A stretch of DNA of 64,000 bases. It comes from a secondary endosymbiont of Heteropsylla cubana (lineage in GTDB: Bacteria; Pseudomonadota; Gammaproteobacteria; Enterobacterales; Enterobacteriaceae). The stretch lies in the NCBI RefSeq assembly GCF_000287355.1, contig NC_018420.1, forward strand, positions 310,001 through 374,000. The letters are read 5' to 3'. Positions 22,595 to 35,062 of the stretch are shown here, one piece after another. The notes under the pieces are model-generated. The model saw only the letters and a program-made list of their open reading frames with translations, ran no database searches and had not been told where the DNA came from. Both the position numbers and the translations under genes were made by a program. Position 1 is the first letter of the stretch. Each line of letters opens with the position of its first letter.

Positions 22595-23197
22595 ATGGTT
22601 TTAGTTGCTCGTCAAGCACCTGACTTCACGGCTTCTGCCGTACTTGGAAACGGAGAAATTACTAATAATTTTAACCTTAAATCATATATTCAAGGTAAAT
22701 CAGCAGTTGTTTTTTTCTGGCCAATGGATTTTACTTTTGTATGTCCATCAGAATTAATTGCATTTGATAAGCGTTATGGGGAATTTAAAAAACGCGGGGT
22801 TAGAATTGTTGGTGTTTCCTTTGACTCTGTATTTGTTCATAATGCTTGGAGAAATCTTTCTGTTATGCAAGGTGGTGTTGGTTCTGTTCATTATCCTATG
22901 GTAGCTGATATTAAACGCGAAATTATTAAAGCATATGGAGTGGAGCATCCAGATGTTGGAGTAGCATTACGAGGTTCCTTTTTAATTGACCAGCATGGAA
23001 TAGTTCGGCATCAAATTGTTAATGATTTACCTTTAGGTCGAAACATCGATGAGATAATCCGCATAATTGACGCTCTTCAGTTTCATGAAGAACATGGTGA
23101 TGTCTGTCCAGCCCAATGGATTAAGGGTCAGGAAGGAATGAAAACATCCCACCAAGGAGTTATTGAGTATTTTTCAAAGAATTTAGATAAAATCTGA
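22595..23197 (+). CDS. tsaA: Typical 2-Cys peroxiredoxin (AhpC/TSA family)
   Basis: This thiol peroxidase reduces hydrogen peroxide and organic peroxides in the cytosol. I place the start at the ATG at 22595 (200 residues, MVLVARQAPDF) because it has a GGGAG ribosome site five bases upstream and matches the N-terminus of relatives; an upstream in-frame ATG at 22583 overlaps that site. The peroxidatic Cys50 lies in DFTFVCPSE and the resolving Cys171 in GDVCPAQW, so both half-sites are present. It resembles the peroxiredoxin kept in aphid symbionts more than E. coli AhpC (187 residues); no ahpF is nearby, so the electron donor is probably thioredoxin (inference). It is convergent with groESL. 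Confidence 0.92.
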   Translation: MVLVARQAPDFTASAVLGNGEITNNFNLKSYIQGKSAVVFFWPMDFTFVCPSELIAFDKRYGEFKKRGVRIVGVSFDSVFVHNAWRNLSVMQGGVGSVHYPMVADIKREIIKAYGVEHPDVGVALRGSFLIDQHGIVRHQIVNDLPLGRNIDEIIRIIDALQFHEEHGDVCPAQWIKGQEGMKTSHQGVIEYFSKNLDKI

Positions 23198-23297
23198 TTA
23201 TATTTTTCTAGAAAAATAATTTAAGACCGAGTAAAAGAATTTGAAATAAATATGTTATTTTGGATTTATATAGAAATGATTTTTTTTTAAAATCATA

Positions 23298-23334
23298 CCG
23301 ATGTTCTGGATAAGATTTAACTCTAGAACATCGG
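23298..23334. terminator. Hairpin between convergent peroxiredoxin and groEL genes
   Basis: A perfect 10-bp stem, CCGATGTTCT (23298-23307) with AGAACATCGG (23325-23334), can extend by three further pairs. It is the only GC-containing strong hairpin between the two convergent genes. A second AT-only palindrome (ATGATTTT / AAAATCAT) lies just left of it. On the minus strand the stem is followed by a short T-run, so it probably ends groESL transcription and may serve both genes. Confidence 0.55.
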
Positions 23335-23404
23335 AGATGTATAACTTAATGATACTTAAGTAGTACTTACTATGATGTGTGGGTGTTTAATATTTTTCTA
23401 AAAA

Positions 23405-25075
<1,671 letters not shown>

Positions 25076-25101
25076 TCAGTTCAGATGATTTCGCGCGAAT
25101 G

Positions 25102-25422
<321 letters not shown>

Positions 25423-25491
25423 TCAGTTTCCTATAATAAACGGCTTGCACTACGTTTTTTTTGGATCATGCATGGCCTCATTGATTGATTA

Positions 25492-25519
25492 AGATGGGGG
25501 CGTTAGAGTGGGCTTCAAG
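25492..25519 (-). promoter_or_regulatory. Sigma-32 (heat-shock) promoter of groESL
   Basis: Read on the minus strand, CTTGAA (plus 25514-25519) is followed after 14 bases by CCCCATCT (plus 25492-25499). Both boxes match the RpoH consensus (CTTGAA and CCCCATNT) exactly, and five further C precede and overlap the -35, as in the E. coli groE promoter. The transcript would have a leader of about 90 bases before groES. Such GC-containing order is very unlikely by chance in this DNA. Confidence 0.92.
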
Positions 25520-25524
25520 GGGGT

Positions 25525-26612
25525 ATATATGTTTTTTTTTAACAATGAAGATATTTTTAGTTTGTTAAAAAATAAATATAGTTAAGTTAATAATTTAAAT
25601 AAGTATAAAATACTCAATATTAAAATTATTTTGATCTTAAGTATTTTTTTGGGTGTAGTAATTTTTTTTTACTTTCTTAGTAACTAAAAAATTTTTAATT
25701 CAGATTATTGATTAGATGCAAAAAAAATAAGGATTCTATTTATGTTGTTTAGATTTTATTGTTGACAATGATCTAAACTAGATATGATATATTTAAAACC
25801 TGTAAGTGTTATTTTATATATATGATATCTATTTTATTTGATTGTAATTCAGAGTTATCTAATATTGATATTTAAAGTATAATTTAACTTTAAGTTATTT
25901 ATAATACTTTTTAAAAATTATATGTATAAAGTTTAAATGATACATTTAATTTATACTAGTTATGTATTATGGATTAACTGCCTGAATTACTACTAACTAT
26001 TAAATAGACATTATCTATATTATAAATATCTATTTAAGATATATGTTAGTTTATAATGTTTTATCTTAAAAGAAGTTAAAAAAACGGTAAATTTATTTAT
26101 TGTGACAATAAAAGTTTTTTGTTTCTATATTGAACAAATAATTCAGTTAGTAGTTAGTATATATATATTATGTAAATGCATACATTGTATATGTAGGATT
26201 TAAATTTTTGGATTATTAGTTAATTAAAGCACTAATATTATAGTAAGATAAAAAGTGTTTAATAGTTGATCACCGCAAATGTATCCTAGAAAATAAAATA
26301 TTGAATACCATTCAATAAAACTTATGTCCTTCTTTACCTGTATTTTTCTAAAATAGCCTTTTAAGTTATCTTAAAATGATATTTGTATTTGAAAGTTCGT
26401 TCTAAGATTAAATGAATTGTTTTTACATAATACTAAAGGTTATAGGAAGTGATAAAACCATAAAGATTAAAAATCTTTAAATCTATACGACATAATTTAA
26501 AATACGTAATAATGATGTTTAAATTATAGTCCATACTTTTAGATGATATATTTGTAGAGAGTTTTTTTTGATTTTAATAAATATATTTATTTGTTCTATT
26601 GTTAGTTAAAAA
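25525..26612. other. 1.1 kb spacer between the groESL promoter and lpxL
   Basis: No supportable ORF. The only structure noticed is an imperfect inverted repeat at 25747-25778: arms GTTTAGAT and ATCTAAAC, with an inner ATTGT/ACAAT stem. It could end transcription from lpxL, though it lies about 830 bases past that gene. Confidence 0.5.
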
Positions 26613-27539
26613 CTAATTATATAAAGATGGTTCGCCGGGTGGTCGGGTCTTAAAACGACGATGTAACCACATGTATTGATCTGGGGCTTTCATGATGGCG
26701 TGTTCGATTATTTGATTTATGTAAGTAGCCACAGAAACAGCATCCAATGGCACACGTTTTTTATGTGACAAAATTAATAATTCATAACCCTGCCCATGTG
26801 AGCGGCGACGTGGAATGCATGAGATAATTAATGGTTTAGTTGTTTTGAGCAGTAAGTAGGTGCCAGCAGTTGTTGCAGTTTTAGGAACAGCAAAAAACGG
26901 TGTAAATACACTACTTTTTGGACCATAGTCGTGATCTGGCGCATACCAGATAATATTACCATTTTTTAATGCGCGAATCATACCTCTTAGGTTTGATCTT
27001 TCTAACATTGATTTGTTAGAGCGCATACGACCCCAGATTTGTAACCAATTTAGTAATGGATTGTTATGTGTACGATAGACTCCAATACCTGGATTATGTA
27101 TTCCAAATATACGAGCACCTATTTCAAGAGTAAGAAAATGCATACCGATAAGTAGGATGCCTTTGTTTTTTTTTCTAGCGAAAGTTATTTTTTCTAAACC
27201 TTTAACTGACATCCATCGTTTGATGCGCCAGTCTGGCCAGAACCAGGCGATGCCAGTTTCAATAATACCCATACCAACTGATTCAAAATTTTTTTGCAAC
27301 AGTTTTTCACGTTTATTGGTTGACATTTCAGGAAAACATAATAATAGATTGCGACGTGTAATTACCTTTCTTTTTTGCATAAAACAAAGAGCAAATCGTC
27401 CTAAAAAGGTACCTATTTTATAAAGTAGAGGATATGGAAGAAGAACTAGTAAATAAAGCACTGCAACACCAAACCAAGTTAACCAATAACGAGGATGGAG
27501 TAAATGATGATTGAAGGTAGGCAGTTTTTTTTTGATCAT
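26613..27539 (-). CDS. lpxL: Lipid A lauroyl acyltransferase LpxL (HtrB)
   Basis: LpxL adds the secondary lauroyl chain to Kdo2-lipid IVA at the inner membrane during lipid A assembly. The 308-residue protein aligns along its whole length with E. coli LpxL (306). A single N-terminal membrane anchor (about residues 19-38) precedes the catalytic domain, whose HxxxxE motif is His134 and Glu139 in GMHFLTLEIG. Further matches are ESVGMGIIETGIAWFWPD, YAPDHDYGP and PDQYMWLHRRFKTRPPGEPS. The paralogue LpxP is very similar, so the exact acyl donor cannot be settled by eye. Together with hldE and arnDT it argues for a real LPS outer membrane. Confidence 0.9.
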   Translation of the reverse strand: MIKKKLPTFNHHLLHPRYWLTWFGVAVLYLLVLLPYPLLYKIGTFLGRFALCFMQKRKVITRRNLLLCFPEMSTNKREKLLQKNFESVGMGIIETGIAWFWPDWRIKRWMSVKGLEKITFARKKNKGILLIGMHFLTLEIGARIFGIHNPGIGVYRTHNNPLLNWLQIWGRMRSNKSMLERSNLRGMIRALKNGNIIWYAPDHDYGPKSSVFTPFFAVPKTATTAGTYLLLKTTKPLIISCIPRRRSHGQGYELLILSHKKRVPLDAVSVATYINQIIEHAIMKAPDQYMWLHRRFKTRPPGEPSLYN

Positions 27540-28025
27540 AGCATAAAAAACCGAAATTTTATATTACTCTTAATTTTATAATCTATGATACACTTAATTC
27601 GATGTTTAAAATGTAAAAAGTACTAATAGGAATAATAGTTATTTTAATCAGTGACATGGTTTGAGGTTAATATATTTAATATTGTTTTATTATATGGTCA
27701 TACTTAGATGAGTATGATTAAAGTTTTTAGTTTATATATATAAAATCAGAAAATAATTGATATTTAAAAAAATAACTTGCTTAAAAACTTAACTTGATAT
27801 GTAGAGTTTTTAGATAACATGTAAAACTTTCTTCTGAAAGAAGAATATGTTGTTATTAAAGTTTTTATTTTTATTCCACTATAAATTATAAATTTAGTAT
27901 ATGATTGAAATAATTATATTTTTACCTTTAAGCTTTCGTATTTGAAAGATTTTAAAAAAAATATGGAAGTATGTAAGTTACAATATAACCTAATAAAAAA
28001 TAAATTAGATTAAATTTTATAGTGT
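27540..28025. other. 0.49 kb spacer between lpxL and cvpA
   Basis: No supportable ORF or structured element seen; AT-rich throughout. Confidence 0.6.
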
Positions 28026-28535
28026 TTAGAGATTAAACTTGTTGAAAAAATCCTTAATATGAAAAATTGAACTATTTTTCATATAATCTATAATCCATCT
28101 TATTATTTTAAGAAAATGTGGAATACATTTAGATTGTTGCCAATCTGGGCTGCGAGAAAAATCAGTAAATACATTGATGACAAATACTCCTACGGATACG
28201 AGCAAAATACCTCGAACTGCACCAAAACACAATCCTAACACTCGATCTGTAGTTGAAAAAACACTTTTCTCCACCAACGAACCAACAAAACAATTAATCA
28301 TGTATCCAATAACAATTGTTGATATAAAAATCAAGCTCATTGCAATAAAGTTACGAACGAGTTTTTCTTTAAAACTCGTAAAATATATTGCAAGAGAACT
28401 ATAATAACGATTGGCTAAAAAAAATGCACAGATCCATGTTATTAACGATAAGCCTTCGTGTATAAACCCGCGAATTAAGCTCGCTAAAGTTGAAAGCACA
28501 AGGAAACCTACAATGATGTAATCAATCCAAGTCAT
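28026..28535 (-). CDS. cvpA: CvpA family inner-membrane protein
   Basis: CvpA is a small inner-membrane protein named for colicin V production; in enterics it supports envelope resistance to bile and some antimicrobials, but its biochemical role is unclear. The 169-residue protein aligns with E. coli CvpA (162): MTWIDYIIVGFL start, SLIRGFIHEGLSLITW, and TDRVLGLCFGAVRGILLV. Four hydrophobic segments are visible at about residues 5-20, 28-45, 62-82 and 103-125. In E. coli cvpA sits beside dedD, folC, accD and purF; here it is separated from accD-folC by groESL and lpxL, so rearrangement or loss has occurred. No purF is visible. Confidence 0.92.
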   Translation of the reverse strand: MTWIDYIIVGFLVLSTLASLIRGFIHEGLSLITWICAFFLANRYYSSLAIYFTSFKEKLVRNFIAMSLIFISTIVIGYMINCFVGSLVEKSVFSTTDRVLGLCFGAVRGILLVSVGVFVINVFTDFSRSPDWQQSKCIPHFLKIIRWIIDYMKNSSIFHIKDFFNKFNL

Positions 28536-28893
28536 GCATCCATCCTTTAACGATATGTGCTTTATAAATCTTTATCTATCTTAAGATTTAAATTTGTTTT
28601 TTTAAATTCGCTCAATTATAAACTTATAAAGTTTTATTTTTCAAATATTAATTTAAAAAAATAAGGATGGCTATGTTTTAAGTGAAATGTATTTTAAAAA
28701 AAAATCATTTAACGACTAAGTTATAAAAATATTATTTTTTAAATAATTTTAATCTTTATTTTTTTGGATGTATGTTTATCAATGTTTTTATTTAGTATTT
28801 AGCAAAGCTAGCTGCGTCTCTGAACATTAAAGTTTGATCTTTAAAATATACGTGCTTACTAATTCATAAGAATTGATTTTTTTCTTGCGATTA

Positions 28894-28913
28894 CCATCAT
28901 CTATCGATGATGG
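28894..28913. repeat. Perfect hairpin CCATCATC / GATGATGG
   Basis: Arms at 28894-28901 and 28906-28913 are exact complements around a TATC tetraloop. Neither strand shows a T-run after the stem, so it is not a standard terminator. It lies 327 bases past the end of hldE. Confidence 0.5.
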
Positions 28914-29190
28914 AGAAAAAAAGAAAATTGATCACATTTAATTTAGCCGCGTTTTATCATGCTTGGATGTTTATCCACTAACATGAAATATAAGCTGTAT
29001 GTTTAAATGTAAAATTTTTAAGCGAACATTATTTTATTTTTTAATCCTGTTTCTTTATAAAAACAAAAACAAGTATTAATAATCATTATTTCTCATATAA
29101 ATAATTTAGTATATAGTGTTTTAGGTTTTTCATGCGAAAAAAAGCACTGAAAAGTTTTTGTGAGAATGGTTTAAATCTTGTAAAAATATT

Positions 29191-29210
29191 GCCAGGGTTA
29201 TCTAAACCCA
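29191..29210 (-). terminator. Possible terminator of hldE
   Basis: On the minus strand GGGTT and AACCC (plus 29205-29209 and 29195-29199) form a short stem 31 bases past the hldE stop, followed by TGGCAATATTTTT. The stem is only 5 bp. Confidence 0.35.
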
Positions 29211-29240
29211 TATTGAAATTTATTGATTTTGTTTTTTTGT

Positions 29241-30677
29241 TTAAAAATTTAAATTCTTCTTTTTTATAGCATCAACAATGCTTGTGGTAGAAAAACCATG
29301 TTTAAAATTTATAACAATCACATCTCCCCCATTATTCCATACATCTTCACTGCCGGCAATCTCATGTTCTTTATAATCACCTCCTTTTACCAGGACATCC
29401 GGTAATATGTCGGCTATAAGTCTTTGGGGTGTATCTTCATTAAACGGAACCACCCAATCAACCATTTCTAGAGCTGCTAGAACAGCCATACGCTGTTCTA
29501 GCGAATTTATAGGGCGGTTTTTCCCTTTTAAGCGTTTGGTAGATTCATCATTGTTGACAGCTATTATTAGTCGATTTCCCTTCTGAGAAGCACTAGTGAG
29601 GTAATGTATATGACCTGGATGTAGAATATCAAAAACTCCGTTAGTCATGACTATTTTATCACCGCGTTTCCTTGCAAGCATGACCGCTTGTTTAAGCGTG
29701 CTTTCGCTCATCACTCCAAAACTATTTTCTATACACCCGTGAATGGCATCATCTAGCTCTAAGAGACTAACACTAGAAGTTCCTAATTTCCCCACAACAA
29801 CTCCTGTGGCAGCATTTGCTAACATGCAAGAAGACTCCAAACTGTTACCCGCTCCTAGTGCAGCCGCTAAAACCCCAATAACAGTATCTCCAGCTCCAGT
29901 AACGTCGTAAACTTCCTGTGCCTGTGTTGCTAAGTGTAGTGGATATTTCCCTGGTTGTAATAAGGTCATTCCTTGTTCAGAACGAGTAATAAGTAGCGCG
30001 GATAGATGGTAGTCATTAATTATCTCTAACCCTCGATTTACTAGTGTTTGTTCATCCGGACAAGATCCTACTACTGCTTCAAATTCTGACAAATTAGGGG
30101 TGAGTAATGTTGCGGTTTGATAACGGCTAAAATCTGCTCCTTTTGGATCAACAAGAACAGGTATTCCCGCGGTGCGGGCTAAAGTTATTATTTCGTTTAC
30201 CGCTACTAACGTACCTTTTGCATAATCAGAAAGTACCACGATGTTGGTTCTTTGTAATGCAAATTGAATTCGTTTCATTATGCATGTTAAATCAATATTC
30301 TCAAATTTTTTTTCAAAGTCGAATCGGGTTAACTGTTGATTACGTGAGATCACTCGTAATTTTATAATCGTTGGGTGGCTCTTGATAGCAATAAAATCAC
30401 ACGTTACGTTTACTTGAGTAAGTTTAGTGTTTAGTGTACAGGCGGCGTCATCAATTCCAGTAAGACCAATTAAATGGACACAACTTCCTAGTTCGGCAAT
30501 ATTCATTGCGACATTAGCAGCACCACCAGGACGTTCTTCCGTAGTGTCAATTTTTACGATAGGAACGGGTGCTTCTGGTGAAATTCGGTCACTAAAACCA
30601 TACCAGTATCTGTCTAACATGATATCGCCTATTACTAGTACGCTTGCCCGGCGGAAATCAGGCAAGATTACTTTCAT
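29241..30677 (-). CDS. hldE: Bifunctional heptose-7-phosphate kinase / heptose-1-phosphate adenylyltransferase
   Basis: HldE phosphorylates D-glycero-D-manno-heptose-7-phosphate and later adenylylates the 1-phosphate, making the precursor of inner-core LPS heptose. The 478-residue protein (E. coli: 477) keeps both domains. The ribokinase-type kinase has [12 protein letters not shown] (about 48-59) and the catalytic DVTGAGDT with Asp264. The C-terminal nucleotidyltransferase has [16 protein letters not shown] with HPGH at 353-356 and [15 protein letters not shown] ribosome site precedes the ATG. Sampled GC is about 47%, well above the spacers. E. coli also has ribB in this general region. Confidence 0.96.
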   Translation of the reverse strand: MKVILPDFRRASVLVIGDIMLDRYWYGFSDRISPEAPVPIVKIDTTEERPGGAANVAMNIAELGSCVHLIGLTGIDDAACTLNTKLTQVNVTCDFIAIKSHPTIIKLRVISRNQQLTRFDFEKKFENIDLTCIMKRIQFALQRTNIVVLSDYAKGTLVAVNEIITLARTAGIPVLVDPKGADFSRYQTATLLTPNLSEFEAVVGSCPDEQTLVNRGLEIINDYHLSALLITRSEQGMTLLQPGKYPLHLATQAQEVYDVTGAGDTVIGVLAAALGAGNSLESSCMLANAATGVVVGKLGTSSVSLLELDDAIHGCIENSFGVMSESTLKQAVMLARKRGDKIVMTNGVFDILHPGHIHYLTSASQKGNRLIIAVNNDESTKRLKGKNRPINSLEQRMAVLAALEMVDWVVPFNEDTPQRLIADILPDVLVKGGDYKEHEIAGSEDVWNNGGDVIVINFKHGFSTTSIVDAIKKKNLNF

Positions 30678-31905
30678 TGTTTACTCCTAACATATTTTTA
30701 AGAATAAATTATATTACAGGAAGAGAAAATAGCCCCTTTATCATATAAATGCAACAGGAGTAAATGAAAATTCTATTTTTGTTAAAATAAAGATATTTTA
30801 TATAGGGTTTTACGATACTATATATTCTGTAGAATATTTTATAAAGTGTTGTCTGAGATCTTTTGATTAAGAGTTAATTAGGGGACTATTTACAATATAA
30901 TGTTTAAAATGTAAATAATAATATTATGGAGCAATTAAGAATATGATTGTTAATAAAATTATTATAATATATTTAGTATTAAAATTACACCTATATCATT
31001 GTTAACTTAAGTATATCTTAAAATTTTTTAAATCTATTCGAATGATTATATATTTTTATCTAGTAACTAGGATGTTAAAAAAAATAATTTTAATAAATAG
31101 ATTTTATTGTAAATTGTTCTATATTTACGTTTTTAATAAAAAAACAAAATATTAATTATTACTAATTGTATAGTATATATGTTAAAATCCGTTTATAAAT
31201 AAAAACGATTATTAAGGTATTAAATTTAATCATTGAACATTTCTTTTCTTAAAAGAAAGATTTTGCGGTATAAATACATGCATATTAATTATTTTAGAGC
31301 ATCTATTTTTTAGATAACTTGATAATAATAAATCTAGCGTTAGAAGACATTTTGCTGTCTGATATTTTATCGATTTGAAATAAATTGTTTATAGAAAATA
31401 AACAAAGTTATTTTTATGTTTAGTGCTGTATTGTTACACGTTAATAATTAACGAAGATTAATGTAGAAGAAATAATTCTTAATATTCTTAAAAAATATGA
31501 CTTTATCATTAAAAAATGTGTACAACATGTTAATTTTACATAATGTTAATAATGATGTCTTGTTATTTTAACACATCTAAAATTTGGTTAGAAGTTCATT
31601 TCTAAGTCAATACACTTTATACTGATTTTTTTACTACACTCTAGATAATTAAATTTATTCTTATATTATACAGTGTTAAGATCTTACTTTAGCGTTTTGT
31701 TTATGAAAGTGTTTTCTTGCTAACTAAACACCTGATTAAGTGATTGCAGTGTTGTCGTCATATAAAAACTGTATTATGTTATGGGTTTTATCCAGTTATT
31801 TAATTCCTGGTTAGATGAAGTAAATAACTGGTGTTGTTTTAAAAAACGATTTAGATTGCTTGGTTAGTGATGCACATAAATTACTATTTCTGTTATATAG
31901 ACAAC
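30678..31905. other. 1.2 kb spacer between hldE and ribB
   Basis: No supportable ORF, RNA gene or strong hairpin. Confidence 0.6.
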
Positions 31906-32559
31906 TTACTTTACTTTATTTATTAAATTTCGACGATAGCTTATCAGGTCTTGCACAGTCAATACTGACATATTGTGTTGTTGACCAAAAATAACAATCT
32001 CTGGCGCACGCATCATGGAGCCATCTTCATTCATTAGTTCACACAGTACTCCGGCTGGTTTTAATTTTGCAAGACTTGTCAAGTCTATTGCTGATTCAGT
32101 ATGGCCGCCACGTGTTAACACACCCCCTGGTTGAGCACGCAATGGAAATACATGTCCAGGTCGGTTTAAATCGCTCGGTTTGGCGTTATCGTTAATAGCT
32201 GCACGGATTGTAGTTAAACGATCCATAGCGGATACACCGGTGGTAACTCCTTTAGCTGCTTCGATTGTGACGGTGAAGGCAGTTTTATACTGACTGTTAT
32301 TATGTTCCACCATCATCGGTAGCTCTAGTTTCTTGCAATATTGCTCTGTTAAGCATAGGCATACAATGCCACTCCCGTAACGAATAGTCATTGCCATTTG
32401 TTTTACTGTCATCGTTTGTGCGGCAAATATGATATCGCCTTCATTTTCACGATCTTCATCATCTAAGACTAAGACTCCCATACCATTTCTAAGTGCATCT
32501 AAAGCATTTTCAACGCGTTGAAATGGAGAACCAAAATCAGAAAGAAGCGTCTGATACAT
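31906..32559 (-). CDS. ribB: 3,4-dihydroxy-2-butanone 4-phosphate synthase
   Basis: RibB converts ribulose 5-phosphate to the four-carbon unit of riboflavin. The 217-residue protein has exactly the E. coli length. The metal and catalytic loop [15 protein letters not shown] (about residues 33-47) is intact, as are [23 protein letters not shown] and RGGHTES. It is monofunctional, with no fused RibA. In E. coli ribB is preceded by an FMN riboswitch; no RFN element is visible in the bases upstream here, so control by FMN appears lost. Riboflavin is a common benefit provided by insect symbionts. Confidence 0.97.
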   Translation of the reverse strand: MYQTLLSDFGSPFQRVENALDALRNGMGVLVLDDEDRENEGDIIFAAQTMTVKQMAMTIRYGSGIVCLCLTEQYCKKLELPMMVEHNNSQYKTAFTVTIEAAKGVTTGVSAMDRLTTIRAAINDNAKPSDLNRPGHVFPLRAQPGGVLTRGGHTESAIDLTSLAKLKPAGVLCELMNEDGSMMRAPEIVIFGQQHNMSVLTVQDLISYRRNLINKVK

Positions 32560-35062
32560 AGTCGATAAAACCTCATAATATTTATAGATAATAGCGTTAT
32601 TGTATATTTTTTAATATTACATAGTTCTTTTTTCATTTTTAAGAGTAAAGAGCTCGTTAATTTAAAAAAAATTCAAAAAAAATAGGTTTATCACATACAA
32701 GTATTAAATGCTGTGAGCTGTTTGAACAAAGTATAGTATGATGACTTACTTATTTATAAAAATATTTATAGTTATGTAACTGATTTGATTAACTTGATTA
32801 TGTTTTATTCTAGATATCTAGAGGTTTTATAGTAGAGATGTTAATTATTTTAAAGAATTCTTTTCGTTCTATATTTAATAGTATTTCTACTAGATTAAAG
32901 ACGTTTAAGAAAATCATTATTTCTTTTTTTTTAAATGTAAAATAGTTTTTTTAAAAATAAAGATATATATTGCATATGTTTTTAGTTGTTTGCGTAGATT
33001 TGCAAATATCTATCTCAAGAATAATTAAGTTGGAGATAATAAAATTATCTCAATTACGTTAATTAGAAAAGTTTTTGTGTTTATGTGCACTTTAAAAAAA
33101 TTTTAACTTATACAAGTGTTTTTTTTAATTAACTATTTACGGAATCGTAGGACACGATCATATAAATATACCAATTCACTCTTATTAAGTTGAAAATGTT
33201 TTTATAATTAACAATTATTAGAATAATTAAAATTTTTAACGACTTAGTTTTCTTTAAAAATACTTAATATAATAAAAAAAATACTGTAATTGTTAGTAGT
33301 TAAGATGCTTTAAAGTTTACGTGTAATTTTCCGTGTAATTAGGTGAAGTTTTTTATAAAATCTAATCACACTGATAATTATTTATTAAATTATATAATAA
33401 TCCAATCTTTAACAATATTTAAGTACTATTTGTGCTTAAAAGAAACCTCTTCAGCATAAGTCAATTAAGTTAAGTGAAAGAATTTTACTAACCTGTATGG
33501 TGTCTATGACTAATTAATAAACCCTTAAGTATAAATTGCTATTAATTATGCTTTTTGCATTGATTTAGGATTTGCGATATAATTTAGATAAAATAGGGTT
33601 TGGTTGATTTCGCTGATACTACGTTAGGACTAGGAGTTTTTAATGAGAAAAAATAATTTTATGAAAGTATATTTCTTTTATTTATGATTTTATTGCCAAT
33701 ATAGTATTTTTATTATCTTAAATTAATAACCATATTAAAGATGAATTGTTGTATTAAGATAACATCGAAGATGAATGAATAGTTTTACTTTTTTGTTTAT
33801 ATAGTAGTTTGTTGTAGTGTGAGTTAGTTAAGTAACTCTTAACTTAAGTTGATAAAAGCTTTAAATGTAAATGAATCATTGCAATATTTTACAATTTTAA
33901 ATTTTAAATTTAAGATTTTTTTAAAAGAGTTTTAAAGTTTTTTAGTTTATAATATTACTGTTATTTTAGTATTTACTCACTGAGTATAAGAATGTAATAG
34001 AAAATTTATCCAATGCTTGACAAGCAATCAAGCGCTGTCTTTCGATTAAAAAGACAGCGAGGATTTTCATTTCTATAATATTTATAATAATTAAAGACAT
34101 GTGAAATGTTATAAGGGAAGGCTTTATAATTTAAATAGTGTTTTATTAAATTTATAAAGATACATATTGTATCTTTAGGAAAATCTTGAAAAGATCTATT
34201 GAATATTTTGTTACGTTTGTTTAGAGCTGATTTTTATTTATCATGAAATTTATATTGTTGAGGTAATAAAAAAGTTTTAAAATAAATATGTATTTTTTAG
34301 TTAAACTTTACATTTGTCTGCATGATAGGTATCTTACTTAAGATTCACGATTTTTTTAGTGTGAATTAGTATATTATTATTTTTGATTTCTTTCATACAT
34401 ATAAGCGCTAAAAAAATAATACTGGCTACATCTTGATGATGTTAAGAGATTCTATTAGAAGATAATAAAAATATATTCACTGTGATTTTAGAAAAACAAT
34501 TTTTATTAGAATTTATATAGAGTGTTTTAGTGAGTGAAAGTATACGAATAATCAATTATGCATATATTAGTTTTGAAGTAGTTAAAATTTATATGAAACA
34601 AGAATGATATGAAATCATTTACATATAAATGTCTATAGACATATAAGTACTTTAAAGATTAAGCGTAACAAATTTATTAGGATATAGTAGAAAAATATCT
34701 CGTTTTGTTGAAATTAATTTTATCAGTAAGGTTAGAGGTTTGATGATTATCTTTAATTTTAACAAAATGTATTCATAACTTCAAAAATATTTATTCAATT
34801 TACACACCACATAAAGATCAATTTTTATTATTTTAATATTAAGTGATTGCATAAGTAAATACTTAGGTAGTGTAGTATAGATAGTAAAGATTAATATCTC
34901 GAATTAATTATATTAGATTTGTTAGGAGGTTATACATTAATGTTGATGTTGATTTTCTTATATTTGGTGTAGATGTAAATACAAAAATATCCATTGCTCC
35001 TTGAGTGATAAAAGAATTCAAATGTTTTAGAAAATGTAATTATCCACACTAAGAGTTATGTC
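32560..35062. other. 2.5 kb spacer between divergent ribB and pgi
   Basis: One of the two longest spacers. No supportable ORF and no FMN riboswitch next to ribB. It holds a strong orphan hairpin at 34033-34059 and a perfect DnaA-box-like TTATCCACA at 35040-35048 that I regard as chance. Confidence 0.6.
34033..34072 (+). terminator. Orphan terminator-like hairpin
   Basis: Perfect 10-bp arms CGCTGTCTTT (34033-34042) and AAAGACAGCG (34050-34059) around a 7-base loop, followed by a T-rich stretch (GGATTTTCATTTCT). It is among the strongest hairpins in the window, yet no gene lies upstream on the plus strand for over 1.4 kb. It may end a small RNA or be the relic of a lost gene. Confidence 0.5.

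Larger units (their letters stand above)
28536..29240. other. 0.7 kb spacer between cvpA and hldE
   Basis: No ORF. It contains a perfect 8-bp GC-containing hairpin at 28894-28913 without a T-tract, and a small terminator-like stem at 29195-29209 just after hldE. Confidence 0.6.

Noticed and set aside
25762-25790. TTGACA with a possible -10 in the spacer upstream of groESL
   Set aside because: The -10 match is poor at proper spacing, it points to the plus strand where no gene follows, and the string lies inside an inverted repeat.
35040-35048. Perfect DnaA-box consensus TTATCCACA just upstream of pgi
   Set aside because: It is a single copy with no cluster; a 9-mer of this composition is expected about once per 64 kb on two strands by rough estimate.
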